Part shown: positions 28,086 to 36,772 of the stretch, in pieces | How the letters are laid out: each line of letters begins with the position of its first letter | Numbering within the stretch: the stretch's first letter is position 1 | Source of the DNA: Bacteroidales bacterium | GTDB lineage: Bacteria > Bacteroidota > Bacteroidia > Bacteroidales > Muribaculaceae | Length of the DNA: 64,000 nucleotides | Direction: 5' to 3' | NCBI GenBank assembly: GCA_022009815.1 | Contig: CP091725.1 | Location: 1 to 64,000, forward strand | The notes under the pieces: model-generated | What the model was told of the DNA's origin: nothing | Database searches by the model: none | What the model saw: the letters and a program-made list of their open reading frames with translations, nothing else | Position numbers and translations under genes: made by a program

Positions 28086-28278
28086 GTAGTTTGATTTTTA
28101 CGGTTATTGTTATGAGTGTATTCTCTGCCTGTGGCATTGGCTCTCAGGGTTTCCAAAGGGATTTCCCTTTGGCTCGATAGGGAGTTTTTAGCATTACCGT
28201 GTAATGCGTGAAGAAAACGCCCTATTGAGCTATGGTATTTCTGTCTAAATACCCTTGGGAAAGCGAACCTGTTCCCCT

Positions 28279-29246
28279 CTATATTTTCAGCCCTTTCTTT
28301 TTCGGTGGCTGCATCATCCGCCTTGCGGATTGTACTTGCTTCTCCTCCTTTATCGGCTCTGTCGATTGGGACAAGAGTTTTTTGCACAGGTACTCGTTCA
28401 AGTCATTATACCCTGCATAGTGAACCGACATATCCTGCAAGCGGTCACCCAACATCCGTTGCAGGTTGGCGTATGCGTTCCGTCCTGCTGTGTCATTGTC
28501 AGGAAACAGCCGATTCGGGTATAGGTTGCCAATATGCTTTCCGCTTTCGAGAGGTTGGAAACGGAGTTGAGAATGACGTAATCCTGTGCATTCAATCGTG
28601 GGTGTTGCGGATTGTTCTTTACTCGGATGGTCAGGAACGAGAGATAATCCATGAAGCCCTCGAAAAGATAACAGACGGTTCGTGGCTCTTTTTGCTGTCG
28701 GATATGGGTGATGTCCTTCGGGGCGACACATCCCTTGAAGTATCTATTACGCACTTCATACCCTCTTGCCATATTCGGGAAGCCGATGGCGAAATAGGGT
28801 TTGTCGGCATTCTCAAACCGCAGTTCCTTACACTCCCTTTTGGCGAGTTCAATGTCTATCCCCCTTTCTTGCAGATAGGCAATGAGCGCAGGTGATGACA
28901 GCTCGCCAACTCTTAATACCCGATAAGTGCGGTTGTCGGATTGCTGCTTGCCAAAAGAAAACGATGCAGGGCGGATGTATGGTGTCCGTTCCTCTATGCG
29001 CTTCAACAGGCAGGTTACATCTTCCGTATGGTAGAGTTCCGCTGCCAATGCGATGATGTTACCGCCCTTGCCAAGTCCAAAATCGTACCATTTGTTGAGT
29101 TCTGTGTTTACCTTGAAAGATGCGTCCGTTTCCTCTCTCAGCGGTGATTTGTACCAAAAGCTGCTGCCCTGTTGCTTGACGGGCGTGTAACCCAAACTTT
29201 GCAGATAGTCTGCGATTCTGATTTGTTTAACTTCTTGTATGTTCAT
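28279..29246 (-). CDS. Toprim-type DNA primase of the mobilizable element (apparent frameshift)
   Basis: About 322 residues. The N terminus has the CHC2-like region of mobilizable-element primases (YKSPLREETDASFKVN, WYDFGLGKGGNIIAL), though the zinc cysteines are not obvious. The Toprim core follows: VCYLFEGFMDYLSFLT, with the catalytic Glu in LFEGF, and the DxD in LFPDNDTAGRNAY. The two frames meet near 28,517, where C4 seems to have become C3. It should prime replication of the element after excision or transfer. It sits between relaxase and helicase, the common NBU gene order. Confidence 0.85.
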
Positions 29247-29298
29247 GATATTCTATAGATTTGATGATGATTGTAAAAACGTTGATTTGTTGAATGGC

Positions 29299-29475
29299 TT
29301 ATATAACACATTTATTTACAGAAAGATATTTGCTCAACATCTTCTCAACAAACCACTCGCCAAAAGAGAAATCAACAATCGGGTGCTGTTCCTCTCTCAA
29401 CTTCTCTTTTCGATTGTTGAGATTTTGTTGAGAGTGTATATTGTTTATTGTCAGCATAGTTATATCCTTATTCAT
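29299..29475 (-). CDS. Possible 58-residue protein between helicase and primase
   Basis: An ATG at 29,475 opens a 58-codon frame (NKDITMLTINNIHSQ, EEQHPIVDFSFGEWF) overlapping no conserved protein for most of its length, with protein-like composition. Its position between helicase and primase would suit a small accessory gene of the element. No family is recognised, and a chance ORF is possible. Confidence 0.35.
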   Translation of the reverse strand: MNKDITMLTINNIHSQQNLNNRKEKLREEQHPIVDFSFGEWFVEKMLSKYLSVNKCVI

Positions 29476-29500
29476 CAATTCAACAAAAAAAAGAATGATA

Positions 29501-30747
29501 TTACAGGGATTCAAGTTGTTCCCTCGTGACAGAATAGAAACGACCGACCCGTTTTACAGGCTCATACCGACACTCCCGATTGTAGTTGAATTGGTAGGTG
29601 GTATAGGTCAGTCCGTTGGGTGCAGGCGTAAGTTTCCAACACTCCTGCAACACCTTTCGGACTTGGTGCTTCTCCACTTTTACCTGCGAGTGTACCAGCA
29701 ACAGAAGAATGTCGTTGTAGCAGAACGAGAATGTGTCCGTGCCGACACTATCCATGATGTCAAGTATCAGCTCGTGCATCTCTATCTCCAGTCGGTTACG
29801 GTTGCTGCGGATTATCTTCTGCAAGGCTTCGGTATGCAACAGCGATGGAGCAAACCACATACGGCTTTCCTTTTCGGTGGATAGTGTTCTGTGTTGCAGG
29901 AAATGAAGAAAGGCGGGTATCTCCGCTTTCAGCTTTTGCAGGAAGTCGGTATCATCAGACTGCAAGCGGTCTATCTTGCGTACCCAATAGCGTGTTCCCC
30001 TGCATCAATGATTACAGGCAAGTACTCGTTGTTGGAGCATAGCACGAACTTGGCGAAAAACGCTATCTCGTCACGGTCTTTGCCTTTGGCTTCCACCTTG
30101 TAGGAAAGTGTGGTGCTTAGGTTCTTCAACCGCTCGCTGTCCTCCCTACGGTTGAGCAGCACCTCGTCCACCACGATAAGCAGTTTGCCGGCCCAGTCGG
30201 AATTGAATTGGCTACGGAAATCCTCGTTGGTGTTAAAGGTTACATTGTTCTGAAATAGGAGTTTTAGAAAATTCAGAAATGTGCTTTTGCCTGTGTTGCG
30301 TTCCTCTGATACCAACAGCAGGATAGGCAGCTTTTGAATGGGGTACAAGTAGAGCAGTTGTAGGTAGTCCATGCCCAACTCGTATTGCTCCCCGAAGATG
30401 TGACCTACCAAAGATTGGATATGCGAGAAATCGCCCTCTTTAGGTTGGTGGTCTATCGGTTCATAGAGGTTAAGGAACTTGCCGACCACGGGATGGTAGC
30501 CGATGTGTTCGGGTACGGTGCAGAAGCCGTCATACTTGGGAACGCTGCCGATGTAGTCCTTGCCGTAGTCTTGGCGCAGGGTTTCGTTGTTCCATGCTAT
30601 GCGTTTCCTTACATACCCTCCGTTCAGTTTGGGCTGCTCCACAATCTTGTAAAGCGTAGTCCCCACTCGGATGAATTCCTCCTTTGCCATGCCACCATCC
30701 GATGGCGGTCTGTGGCTGTCTTGTTGTTTGTTAGCTGACATAATCAA
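29501..30747 (-). CDS. Primase-associated helicase (SF3/DUF5906-like) of the element (apparent frameshift)
   Basis: About 415 residues over two frames. The ATPase core shows ERNTGKSTFLNFL (Walker A variant), LLIVVDEVLLNRRE (Walker B), and FFAKFVLCSNNE (the Asn-ended motif C of superfamily 3 helicases). A winged-helix-like C terminus follows (DILLLLVHSQVKVEKHQVRK). The break is near 29,985, after IDAGEH, where the second frame resumes YWVRKIDRL; one base is missing. It should unwind the element's replication origin together with the primase gene that follows it. Confidence 0.82.
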
Positions 30748-31049
30748 ATGGTTTTAAGTTTGAAATACCAGCTACAAAAGTATAAGCATTTATCGGATAA
30801 GTTGTTACGCAAAACGCGGCAGAACGGTGACAAATAGCCCCCGAAGAAAAAACTTTCAATGGTTTGGAACGGAAGTCGGGCAGGACAGACGAAAAAACTC
30901 CCAAAAAACGAATGTGGGGATTACGCTTTTCGGGAGAAAAAATTGGAGTTCCTGTTGATATGTCGGTCAGATTATATGCTGACACGCTGGCTTGATTACT
31001 CTATTCGTGACTGAATGAATGGATTCCGTCAGTCGTGCAACCAATTCAG
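30748..31049. other. 302-bp stretch between helicase and small DNA-binding gene
   Basis: An 84-codon minus-strand ORF (30,731-30,985) overlaps the helicase start but has no recognisable features, so I do not call it. No clear consensus promoter or hairpin was found. Confidence 0.5.
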
Positions 31050-31439
31050 CTACGAGAAGTATTCGGCTTTGGCTATGCCGTTGGTGTTCAGCGAAAAGAA
31101 GATGCTTGTTTTCTCTTTTCGCAAGTACAGTCTTTCAAGAACGGCATTGCGCACCTGCTTCGCACTGTATGTGCCGATACGGAACGCAAGGGCGATTATC
31201 GTTTCAAGGCTGTAAACCTCCATGCTGCACTTGTCGGACAGTCGGATGGTATGCCTTATCTCACACTCATTCAGAATGCCGTTCTTGCAGAGTGTCTTTA
31301 TCCCTGCCCTGATAGTCGGGGCGGTTACATTGAACAACTCGCAAAGCTCCCACTCACTCATGGCGGTTGCCTGTATATCTTTCGGCATAACTACATTGCC
31401 GAACTCGTTCATTGTTATGATGTTTCTTTCCTCTTTCAT
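31050..31439 (-). CDS. Small putative DNA-binding protein of the mobilizable element
   Basis: 129 residues. The middle has a helix-turn-helix-like stretch (ELCELFNVTAPTIRAGIKTL) followed by VYSLETIIALAFRIGTYSA, which resembles the N-terminal region of RhuM-type proteins. Its place, 18 bases after the integrase stop on the same strand, suits an excisionase or regulator of integration. This is inferred; excisionases vary widely. Confidence 0.6.
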   Translation of the reverse strand: MKEERNIITMNEFGNVVMPKDIQATAMSEWELCELFNVTAPTIRAGIKTLCKNGILNECEIRHTIRLSDKCSMEVYSLETIIALAFRIGTYSAKQVRNAVLERLYLRKEKTSIFFSLNTNGIAKAEYFS

Positions 31440-31457
31440 TATCGTTTGATTTAAGGG

Positions 31458-32693
31458 TTACTGAATGGCATTGCAAATGTTCTTTTCCATATCCTCCAGT
31501 TTGTGCGACAATGTTTCCATATCCTGACTAATCTTTTGGGCTGTGATTTTTGCGTAAATTTGGGTCGTTTTTATGTTGGTATGTCCCAAAAGTCGGCTGA
31601 CGGTTTCAATGGGTACTCCGTTGGATAACAGCACAGTGGTCGCTGCCGAATGTCTTGCTACATGATAGGTCAAGTGGACTTTTATACCGCACAACTTGGC
31701 AATGGCTTTCAGCTTCTTGTTGCAAGTCGTGTTACTCGGCATGGGGAATACTTTATTATCTCTTGTCATACCCCTGTACTTCTCTATTATCTTTCGGGGA
31801 ACATCCAACAATCGGATATTGGATTCCGTGTTAGTTTTCTTTCTTCGGGTGATAATCCACAGATTTCCGTCAAAGAATGTTTGCAGGTTGTCTTCCGTAA
31901 GGTTCTTGACATCGGAATATGCCAAACCTGTAAAGGTGGAGAACAGAAATAAATCCCTGACAAGCTCGTGTGTCTTGTCGGGCATATCGGTGTTCATCAT
32001 TGTGTGTATCTCCTCTCTCGTAATATACCCTCTGTCCACGCTTTCGGGAGAGTTGATGTACCCTGCAAAGGGATTGAACGGCAGACGACCGTCATTCCTC
32101 GCTATGGAAATAATGTGTTTCAGCACAATCATGTAGCCCCAAATGGTATTGGTGCGGCATTTTTTCTCAGTACGCAGGAAATACTCGAAGTCGTTGATGA
32201 ACGAGAGGTTCAACTCTTTTAACGGAATATCTTCACGCTTGTAGGTATGGGGTAGGAACTCACGGATGTGCTTGCAGACGGTAACATAACGTCGGAATGT
32301 TCCTTTTGCCCTGCTGTGTCCCACTTTCTTGGCAAATTCGCTGTTGTGTTGTTCAAACAGTTTTAGCAAGGTTTCCTGTTTGATACCGATGCCGAGATAG
32401 GCATCTTTCAACTTGGCAGCAGTGACATAACCGTCCGTCTGCATCAACTCTTGATAACGGCGGTTTATCTCCACTCTGATTTTGTCAACGGCACGGTTGA
32501 TTCTTTGCGCTTCGGCACTCTTACCCGAAGCACGGTTGTTCTTCACGTCCCACAGGCGCAAGGGAACATCCATCTTGCAACTGAACTGCTTAATCTCTCC
32601 GTCCACCGTAATGCGACACATCAAAGGCAGGTTGCCGTTGGGTTTCTCACTGCCTTTCTTCACGTAGAACAATACCTTAAATGTACTTCTCAT
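31458..32693 (-). CDS. Tyrosine recombinase / integrase of the NBU-like element
   Basis: 411 residues, intact. It has an Arm-type N-terminal domain, a SAM-like core-binding domain (~100-200) and the catalytic domain with ITRRKKTNTE (Lys region), YHVARHSAATTVL (His-x-x-Arg), LLGHTNIKTTQIYAKI (His and the nucleophilic Tyr). The first catalytic arginine is not evident: the place where FTGLR is usual reads FTGLAYSDV. That substitution is familiar among Bacteroides conjugative and mobilizable element integrases such as IntDOT. It lies at the right end of the element. A TAATTTTG (32,714-32,721) provides a candidate promoter. Confidence 0.9.
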   Translation of the reverse strand: MRSTFKVLFYVKKGSEKPNGNLPLMCRITVDGEIKQFSCKMDVPLRLWDVKNNRASGKSAEAQRINRAVDKIRVEINRRYQELMQTDGYVTAAKLKDAYLGIGIKQETLLKLFEQHNSEFAKKVGHSRAKGTFRRYVTVCKHIREFLPHTYKREDIPLKELNLSFINDFEYFLRTEKKCRTNTIWGYMIVLKHIISIARNDGRLPFNPFAGYINSPESVDRGYITREEIHTMMNTDMPDKTHELVRDLFLFSTFTGLAYSDVKNLTEDNLQTFFDGNLWIITRRKKTNTESNIRLLDVPRKIIEKYRGMTRDNKVFPMPSNTTCNKKLKAIAKLCGIKVHLTYHVARHSAATTVLLSNGVPIETVSRLLGHTNIKTTQIYAKITAQKISQDMETLSHKLEDMEKNICNAIQ

Positions 32694-32987
32694 AACTCAC
32701 TTTTTTTTGGTTACAAAATTAATTCATAGTGAGTTACCGACAGATACGACACATAACGCCAAACGATGCAAAATTTAGGTTTCGCAAGAAATTTGCATCA
32801 TCGCACGGGTAATGATAAAGTAACTGAACTTTTGCTGCGTTTGTCCATATTCTGTCTCTTCTTGGCTTTTGAACAAGAGAAAAATATAGCGTAACGAACG
32901 CTTTTTCAGTCTGTTCGCTACGCTTTACTCAAATTTGCTATTCCGTTAGGTGTTTATTTTATGTTATAGCTAAAGAACGATATATGG
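32694..32987. other. 294-bp stretch right of the integrase, probable element end
   Basis: Contains the candidate integrase promoter (TAATTTTG on the minus strand, 32,714-32,721) and short palindromic pieces (GATGCAAAATTT against AAATTTGCATC near 32,765-32,805). Integrase genes usually sit next to attL, so the att site is probably here. No matching direct repeat was found at the other end. Confidence 0.45.
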
Positions 32988-33395
32988 TTGATTTTATTGC
33001 ATTTGATAGCTGCATTAATCAAAAATACAGATCGGTCAATGTTTTTTTCCTCACGCCATATTTCAACAGTCATAGAAAATAAAGTCTGCTTGTGTTCTTT
33101 TGCAGGAACATATTGCGGTGTGTTATCGTCTGATGTTGAAACAACACTCACGTTAAATGCTGATGGTACCTACTTGTTGATACAGACATTCAAAGGAAAG
33201 CAGCACGAGCAGGAAAAGTTAAGAGGTTCTTTCCATATGCTTGACGGTAACATATTGATGCTTGCACATCCTTCGAGTGGCGACAATATTTTCTATAAGG
33301 TGAGAGAGAATAAAAGTGTTATTTTGCTGGATTCGTTTGGTAATGAACCCCAAAATGTGGACAAGAAGAACTATACTCTGAAGATGAAAAAGTAA
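32988..33395 (+). CDS. NlpE-like domain protein, probably cut or altered at its 5' end
   Basis: 135 residues. From about residue 38 the pattern FAGTYCGVL, ETTLTLNADGTYLL, LRGSFHMLDGNILML and FYKVRENKSVILLDSFGN matches the NlpE N-terminal beta-barrel family. Full-length members start with a lipoprotein signal; here the first ~37 residues (LLHLIAALIKNTDRS) are unlike that and lie next to the integrase end of the mobile element, so the original start may have been displaced by the insertion. NlpE-type proteins sense envelope or copper stress in other bacteria; the role here is unknown. Confidence 0.6.
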   Translation: MILLHLIAALIKNTDRSMFFSSRHISTVIENKVCLCSFAGTYCGVLSSDVETTLTLNADGTYLLIQTFKGKQHEQEKLRGSFHMLDGNILMLAHPSSGDNIFYKVRENKSVILLDSFGNEPQNVDKKNYTLKMKK

Positions 33396-33474
33396 AAATA
33401 GTCTAAAGAGAGGCTTGCTGATAACCTTTAGGTCATTTGAAGCCCTCTTTAGTTTATTTCACACTCTCTGGAAA

Positions 33475-34100
33475 TCAAACTTCTTTAGTTCCAATTTTCT
33501 TTAGCAAGGAACTGATTCGTGAATCTTTAATTGTAAGACAGTATTCTATAAAAGAAGAAACACTGGGAGCTTGCCATTTTAGGCAAGCTTTTACTAATCC
33601 GAATTTTGGATCTAAAATTCCTTTGTCCACGTTCTCACCAAAATGCCAAAAATGCAGTATTATTAACTCTTGTTCTTCTATATTAGGAGTCATATTGTCT
33701 TCGCCCAAAACATTTAAAAAACCTTCTCCAATAGAAAAGCCAATGTTTCCAAAAGATTTTATGATAGGAGATACATCTCTCATATTCAATCTAACAATTC
33801 TGAAATATGCAGCAGCAGCTTCCATCGTTACCATATCATGCTCCATATTTCTTTTTACTATTTGTTCTAACAAAGGTAAGGCTTTAACCAAATGCTGTTT
33901 ACCTATTATTTTAATTGCCTCAACTTGTACTTCCCATGATATATTTCTTTTTATATCTTTCTTCGAAAATATCAACTACTGTATTCCCAAATTCAGGGAA
34001 ATAATTGCGTTGAAGTTTTTTTAAGGCCTTTAACAAATCTGCCGCTTTTTTACTTGCAAGCAATTTTTTTAATTGTACTATCGTTTCTGTTTTTATCCAT
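33475..34100 (-). CDS. Candidate HEAT-like immunity protein for the HNH toxin (apparent frameshifts)
   Basis: About 208 residues from the ATG at 34,100 if two breaks (near 34,085 and 33,970) are bridged. It is helical, with repeat-like segments (VQLKKLLASKKAADLLKAL, ISWEVQVEAIKIIGKQH, LVKALPLLEQIVKRN). HEAT- and ARM-like helical proteins are common immunity partners of polymorphic nuclease toxins, and it directly follows the HNH tip with a stem-loop between them. Immunity is inferred from context; I cannot place it in a named family. Confidence 0.55.
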
Positions 34101-34116
34101 TATCTGAAATTTTTAG

Positions 34117-34152
34117 AAACTTGCCAATGTTATTTATGGCATTGGCAAGTTT
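34117..34152 (-). promoter_or_regulatory. Perfect stem-loop between HNH toxin and its immunity gene
   Basis: AAACTTGCCAATG (34,117-34,129) pairs with CATTGGCAAGTTT (34,140-34,152), 13 bp with a 10-base loop. It lies between the toxin stop (34,169) and the immunity start (34,100). On the plus strand it is followed by TT; on the minus strand no U-tract follows. Confidence 0.8.
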
Positions 34153-34168
34153 TTGGTTAATGAATTAG

Positions 34169-34633
34169 TCAATGATTGCTCTTTTGACCATTTTGTTTTT
34201 TAGATAGGACCTGGGCATTTCTTGTAGAATTACTACCTCCCTTACTTCATGGTATTATATGGTCAACTTCTGCTTGCGACCCTAAATTCCCTCCACGTGT
34301 TGGAATTGTCAAAAATGTACCATTTAAATCACTTCTCAAGTATCCGTTATTCTTTTGCATATTTAAATCGCGTATTTTTGCTTTTTTATTTGCTGTAAAT
34401 AACTTTCCAGGTCCGACTGATGGAGAGTCAGGACCAAGAATACAGCTGTGTACCCGATTTTGCGTTTTTAGGGACAAATGGTTGTTAAGCAGCTCGTGCT
34501 TATATCGTTTACCAAACAATGGCTTTAACACATTCTTGTAAACAGCTTTATATATGACCAACTCGTATTTTTTAATCAATCTTTTTCGTGGAGAGCCACT
34601 CAAAAATTGTTCTGTAGACCGATTCCCTGACAT
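34169..34633 (-). pseudogene. Orphan HNH-nuclease toxin tip with an in-frame stop in the HNH motif
   Basis: The minus frame reads NKKAKIRDLNMQKNNGYLRS, DLNGTFLTIP, AEVDHIIP, stop, SKGGSNSTRNAQVLSKKQNG. This is the HNH signature of Rhs/YD-type DNase tips (LRSDL-GT, VDHIIP-SKGG-NS-NAQVL). The TGA sits exactly where an Arg or Lys codon is expected; one base (CGA or AGA to TGA) would explain it. There is no Rhs core: the frame runs upstream into the 3' end of the hydrolase gene, where the ATG at 34,633 is fortuitous. It is a stranded toxin cassette remnant, followed by its candidate immunity gene. Confidence 0.72.
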
Positions 34634-35585
34634 CCTTGCGCGACAATATCAAGTCGTGCAGACCGTCGGCTACCCCAACCTCCGTCACATCCGCGCCAAG
34701 ACGTTTGCCATATTTTGAAATATCCTTCACGTCAAGCACCCCATCGCCTGCGTTATGCTCGGCGGTCCACGTGTCGCCATAGACACTCTTGTCGGAATGC
34801 ATCAGCAACACCGGCACTTCGACGTCGGCTTTCTTCTTCAAGAAACGCTGAGCCTTGTGAATGGCTGAAATCCAGCCTGTAGTGACCGACGGCGACACCT
34901 CAAGTTTCCAATCAGTATTGTAGTCCCACTCTCCGTGGTATTTTGACAACAGACTTTCGGCATACGCACAGCTCATCCCTTGACTTATCTTCATCTTCTT
35001 AAACGGCAACACTGAGACAAACGGAACAAGAAACTTCTCCTGAAACTTGCTCAAATTCCAATCAAGAAACGGACTGTTGAGCACCAATGCCTTCACCTGA
35101 CTCCGGTCGGCACGATGCACAGTCATATAGTACGATGTGGTAAGTCCGCCAGTGGAATGCCCCATAAGCACCACTTTGTCATATCCCTCGCGAGCCATCA
35201 CACTCAGAGCGGAATCGATGTCGGCAAAATATTCTTTCATATTCTTTACCTCGAAACGATTCTGTCCGTCAAGAAGTGAACGTCCATACTTGCGGAGGTC
35301 GACGGCATAAAAACCATACCCATGAGCCACTACGCTGTCGCCCAGTTCGCGCTGGAAGAAATAATCGTTATAGCCATGCACATAAAGCACAGCCTTGCCG
35401 GTTGCAGGATTGTCTTGCTTCTTGACAACCGTCGACACCACCTTGCCCCTGTAGTCGTCGGACATCAATATTGTTTTGGCAACATACCCGTCGCCAAGCA
35501 CATCCTGTTGCCAATCTGCAGCACCAACCGGCATAAAGGTTGCCGCAACAGCCATCAATAATACGAATACGCTTCGTTTCTTCAT
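34572..35585 (-). CDS. Exported alpha/beta hydrolase (lysophospholipase-like)
   Basis: 337 residues from the ATG at 35,585, which starts a signal peptide (KKRSVFVLLMAVAATF, ends near GAA). Motifs are the oxyanion VLYVHGYNDYFF, the nucleophile MGHSTGG, a later Asp in LLMHSDKSVYGD, and the His in VADGLHDLILSR. The set fits the serine-aminopeptidase/lysophospholipase (Hydrolase_4) group. The natural substrate is unknown. It marks the right border of the accessory island; the HNH remnant overlaps its last codons. It is divergent from the chromate transporter pair. Confidence 0.88.
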   Translation of the reverse strand: MKKRSVFVLLMAVAATFMPVGAADWQQDVLGDGYVAKTILMSDDYRGKVVSTVVKKQDNPATGKAVLYVHGYNDYFFQRELGDSVVAHGYGFYAVDLRKYGRSLLDGQNRFEVKNMKEYFADIDSALSVMAREGYDKVVLMGHSTGGLTTSYYMTVHRADRSQVKALVLNSPFLDWNLSKFQEKFLVPFVSVLPFKKMKISQGMSCAYAESLLSKYHGEWDYNTDWKLEVSPSVTTGWISAIHKAQRFLKKKADVEVPVLLMHSDKSVYGDTWTAEHNAGDGVLDVKDISKYGKRLGADVTEVGVADGLHDLILSRKDVRESVYRTIFEWLSTKKID

Positions 35586-35658
35586 AAAAAAGTCTTTAAT
35601 CATTTCAGCAAAGTTACAATTTAATCGTAACTTTGTCGTAAATTTAAGGAAACATCTG

Positions 35659-36246
35659 ATGAAGCATATTAATTTGAGGTTGTTTTCATCGTTCTTCAAA
35701 ATCGGTGCATTCACATTCGGTGGCGGTTGGGCGATGATTTCTTTATTGGAGGAAGACATTGTAAACAAGCACAAATGGCTTGAAAAAGAGGAATTTATCG
35801 ACAATCTCGCAATAGCACAGTCACTGCCGGGCATCATGGCGGTCAACGTTGCCATAGCTGTGGGCTACAAACTGAACAAAATTTGGGGCTCAATTTTCGC
35901 TGTCCTCGGCACCATCCTGCCGTCGTTTCTGATTATTCTCGCCATCGCGATGTTTCTGACCCCTGAAACAATCAAAAACAATGAGACACTGACTCGCATC
36001 TTCAAAGGAATACGCCCTGCCGTGGTGGCGCTGATTCTGTCGCCGGTGTTCACAACCGCAAAATCCGCAAAAATATCGTGGAAGAACGCCTGGATCCCGA
36101 TTGCAATCTCTCTGCTCATCTGGTCGAACATTCCGGTTGTATCCAGTCCTATTCTTTACATCCTTATAGGCGGACTGTTCGGATATTTCATTTATTCAAA
36201 AAATTTCCGCACCGCGGTTGAAAAACAGGAAGGGGACAAACAATGA
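35659..36246 (+). CDS. Chromate transporter family, first half-protein
   Basis: 195 residues. Typical ChrA half: FKIGAFTFGGGWAMISLLEE, then IAQSLPGIMAVNVAIAVGY and GTILPSFLIILAIAMF; about six hydrophobic segments. Short-chain ChrA proteins work as a pair of oppositely oriented halves, and the second half follows with a 4-base overlap (ATGA). Chromate or sulfate export is the known family activity; the physiological substrate in anaerobes is unclear. Start chosen at ATG 35,659 as upstream codons lack similarity. Confidence 0.9.
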   Translation: MKHINLRLFSSFFKIGAFTFGGGWAMISLLEEDIVNKHKWLEKEEFIDNLAIAQSLPGIMAVNVAIAVGYKLNKIWGSIFAVLGTILPSFLIILAIAMFLTPETIKNNETLTRIFKGIRPAVVALILSPVFTTAKSAKISWKNAWIPIAISLLIWSNIPVVSSPILYILIGGLFGYFIYSKNFRTAVEKQEGDKQ

Positions 36247-36770
36247 GCATATATCTGAAACTTATCTGGGCTTACTTCAAGATCAGCATCTTCGGATTCG
36301 GTGGCGGATATGCAATGCTGTCGCTCATACGCCACGAGATTGTGGACCGCGGATGGATCACTGAACACATGTTTACCGACATTGTAGCCATCTCGCAGAT
36401 GACTCCCGGACCGATAGGCATCAATTCCGCCACCTATATCGGCTACACTGTGGGTGGAGGAGTCATGGGATCGATGGTGACAACTCTCGCCGTAATCCTC
36501 CCGTCATTCCTGCTGGTGCTCTACACAAGCCGCTTTATACAAAAAAACAAGGACAACCGCCACATAAAGGGCATTTTTGCCGCGTTGCGGCCTGTCGTGG
36601 TCGGACTCATCGGCTCTGCGGCATTGTTGCTGATGAACCGCGAGAACTTCGACGACCTGTTCTCAAGCATCGCAATCTGTGCCGTATGCTTCGTGATGGC
36701 TTTTTTCTATAAAATACACCCCATTCTGATTATCGTTCTCGCCGGTTTGACGGGATATATAATATATTGA
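36243..36770 (+). CDS. Chromate transporter family, second half-protein
   Basis: 175 residues with the same half-motif: FKISIFGFGGGYAMLSLIRH, MTPGPIGINSATYIGY, and LAVILPSFLLVLYTSRF. It overlaps the first half by 4 bases, and folC starts right after its stop (ATG at 36,773), so the three are probably cotranscribed. Together the two halves make one transporter. Confidence 0.9.
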   Translation: MSIYLKLIWAYFKISIFGFGGGYAMLSLIRHEIVDRGWITEHMFTDIVAISQMTPGPIGINSATYIGYTVGGGVMGSMVTTLAVILPSFLLVLYTSRFIQKNKDNRHIKGIFAALRPVVVGLIGSAALLLMNRENFDDLFSSIAICAVCFVMAFFYKIHPILIIVLAGLTGYIIY

Positions 36771-36772
36771 AA

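Noticed and set aside
28061..28387. 108-codon minus-strand ORF
   Set aside because: Overlaps the primase 3' end in another frame; the primase continuation explains this region.
30731..30985. 84-codon minus-strand ORF in front of the helicase
   Set aside because: Overlaps the helicase start, has no recognisable motif and no clear start context.
25090..33000. Exact attachment sites of the mobilizable element
   Set aside because: I looked for direct repeats between 24,700-25,400 and 32,700-33,050 and found none convincing. Boundaries are therefore left open.
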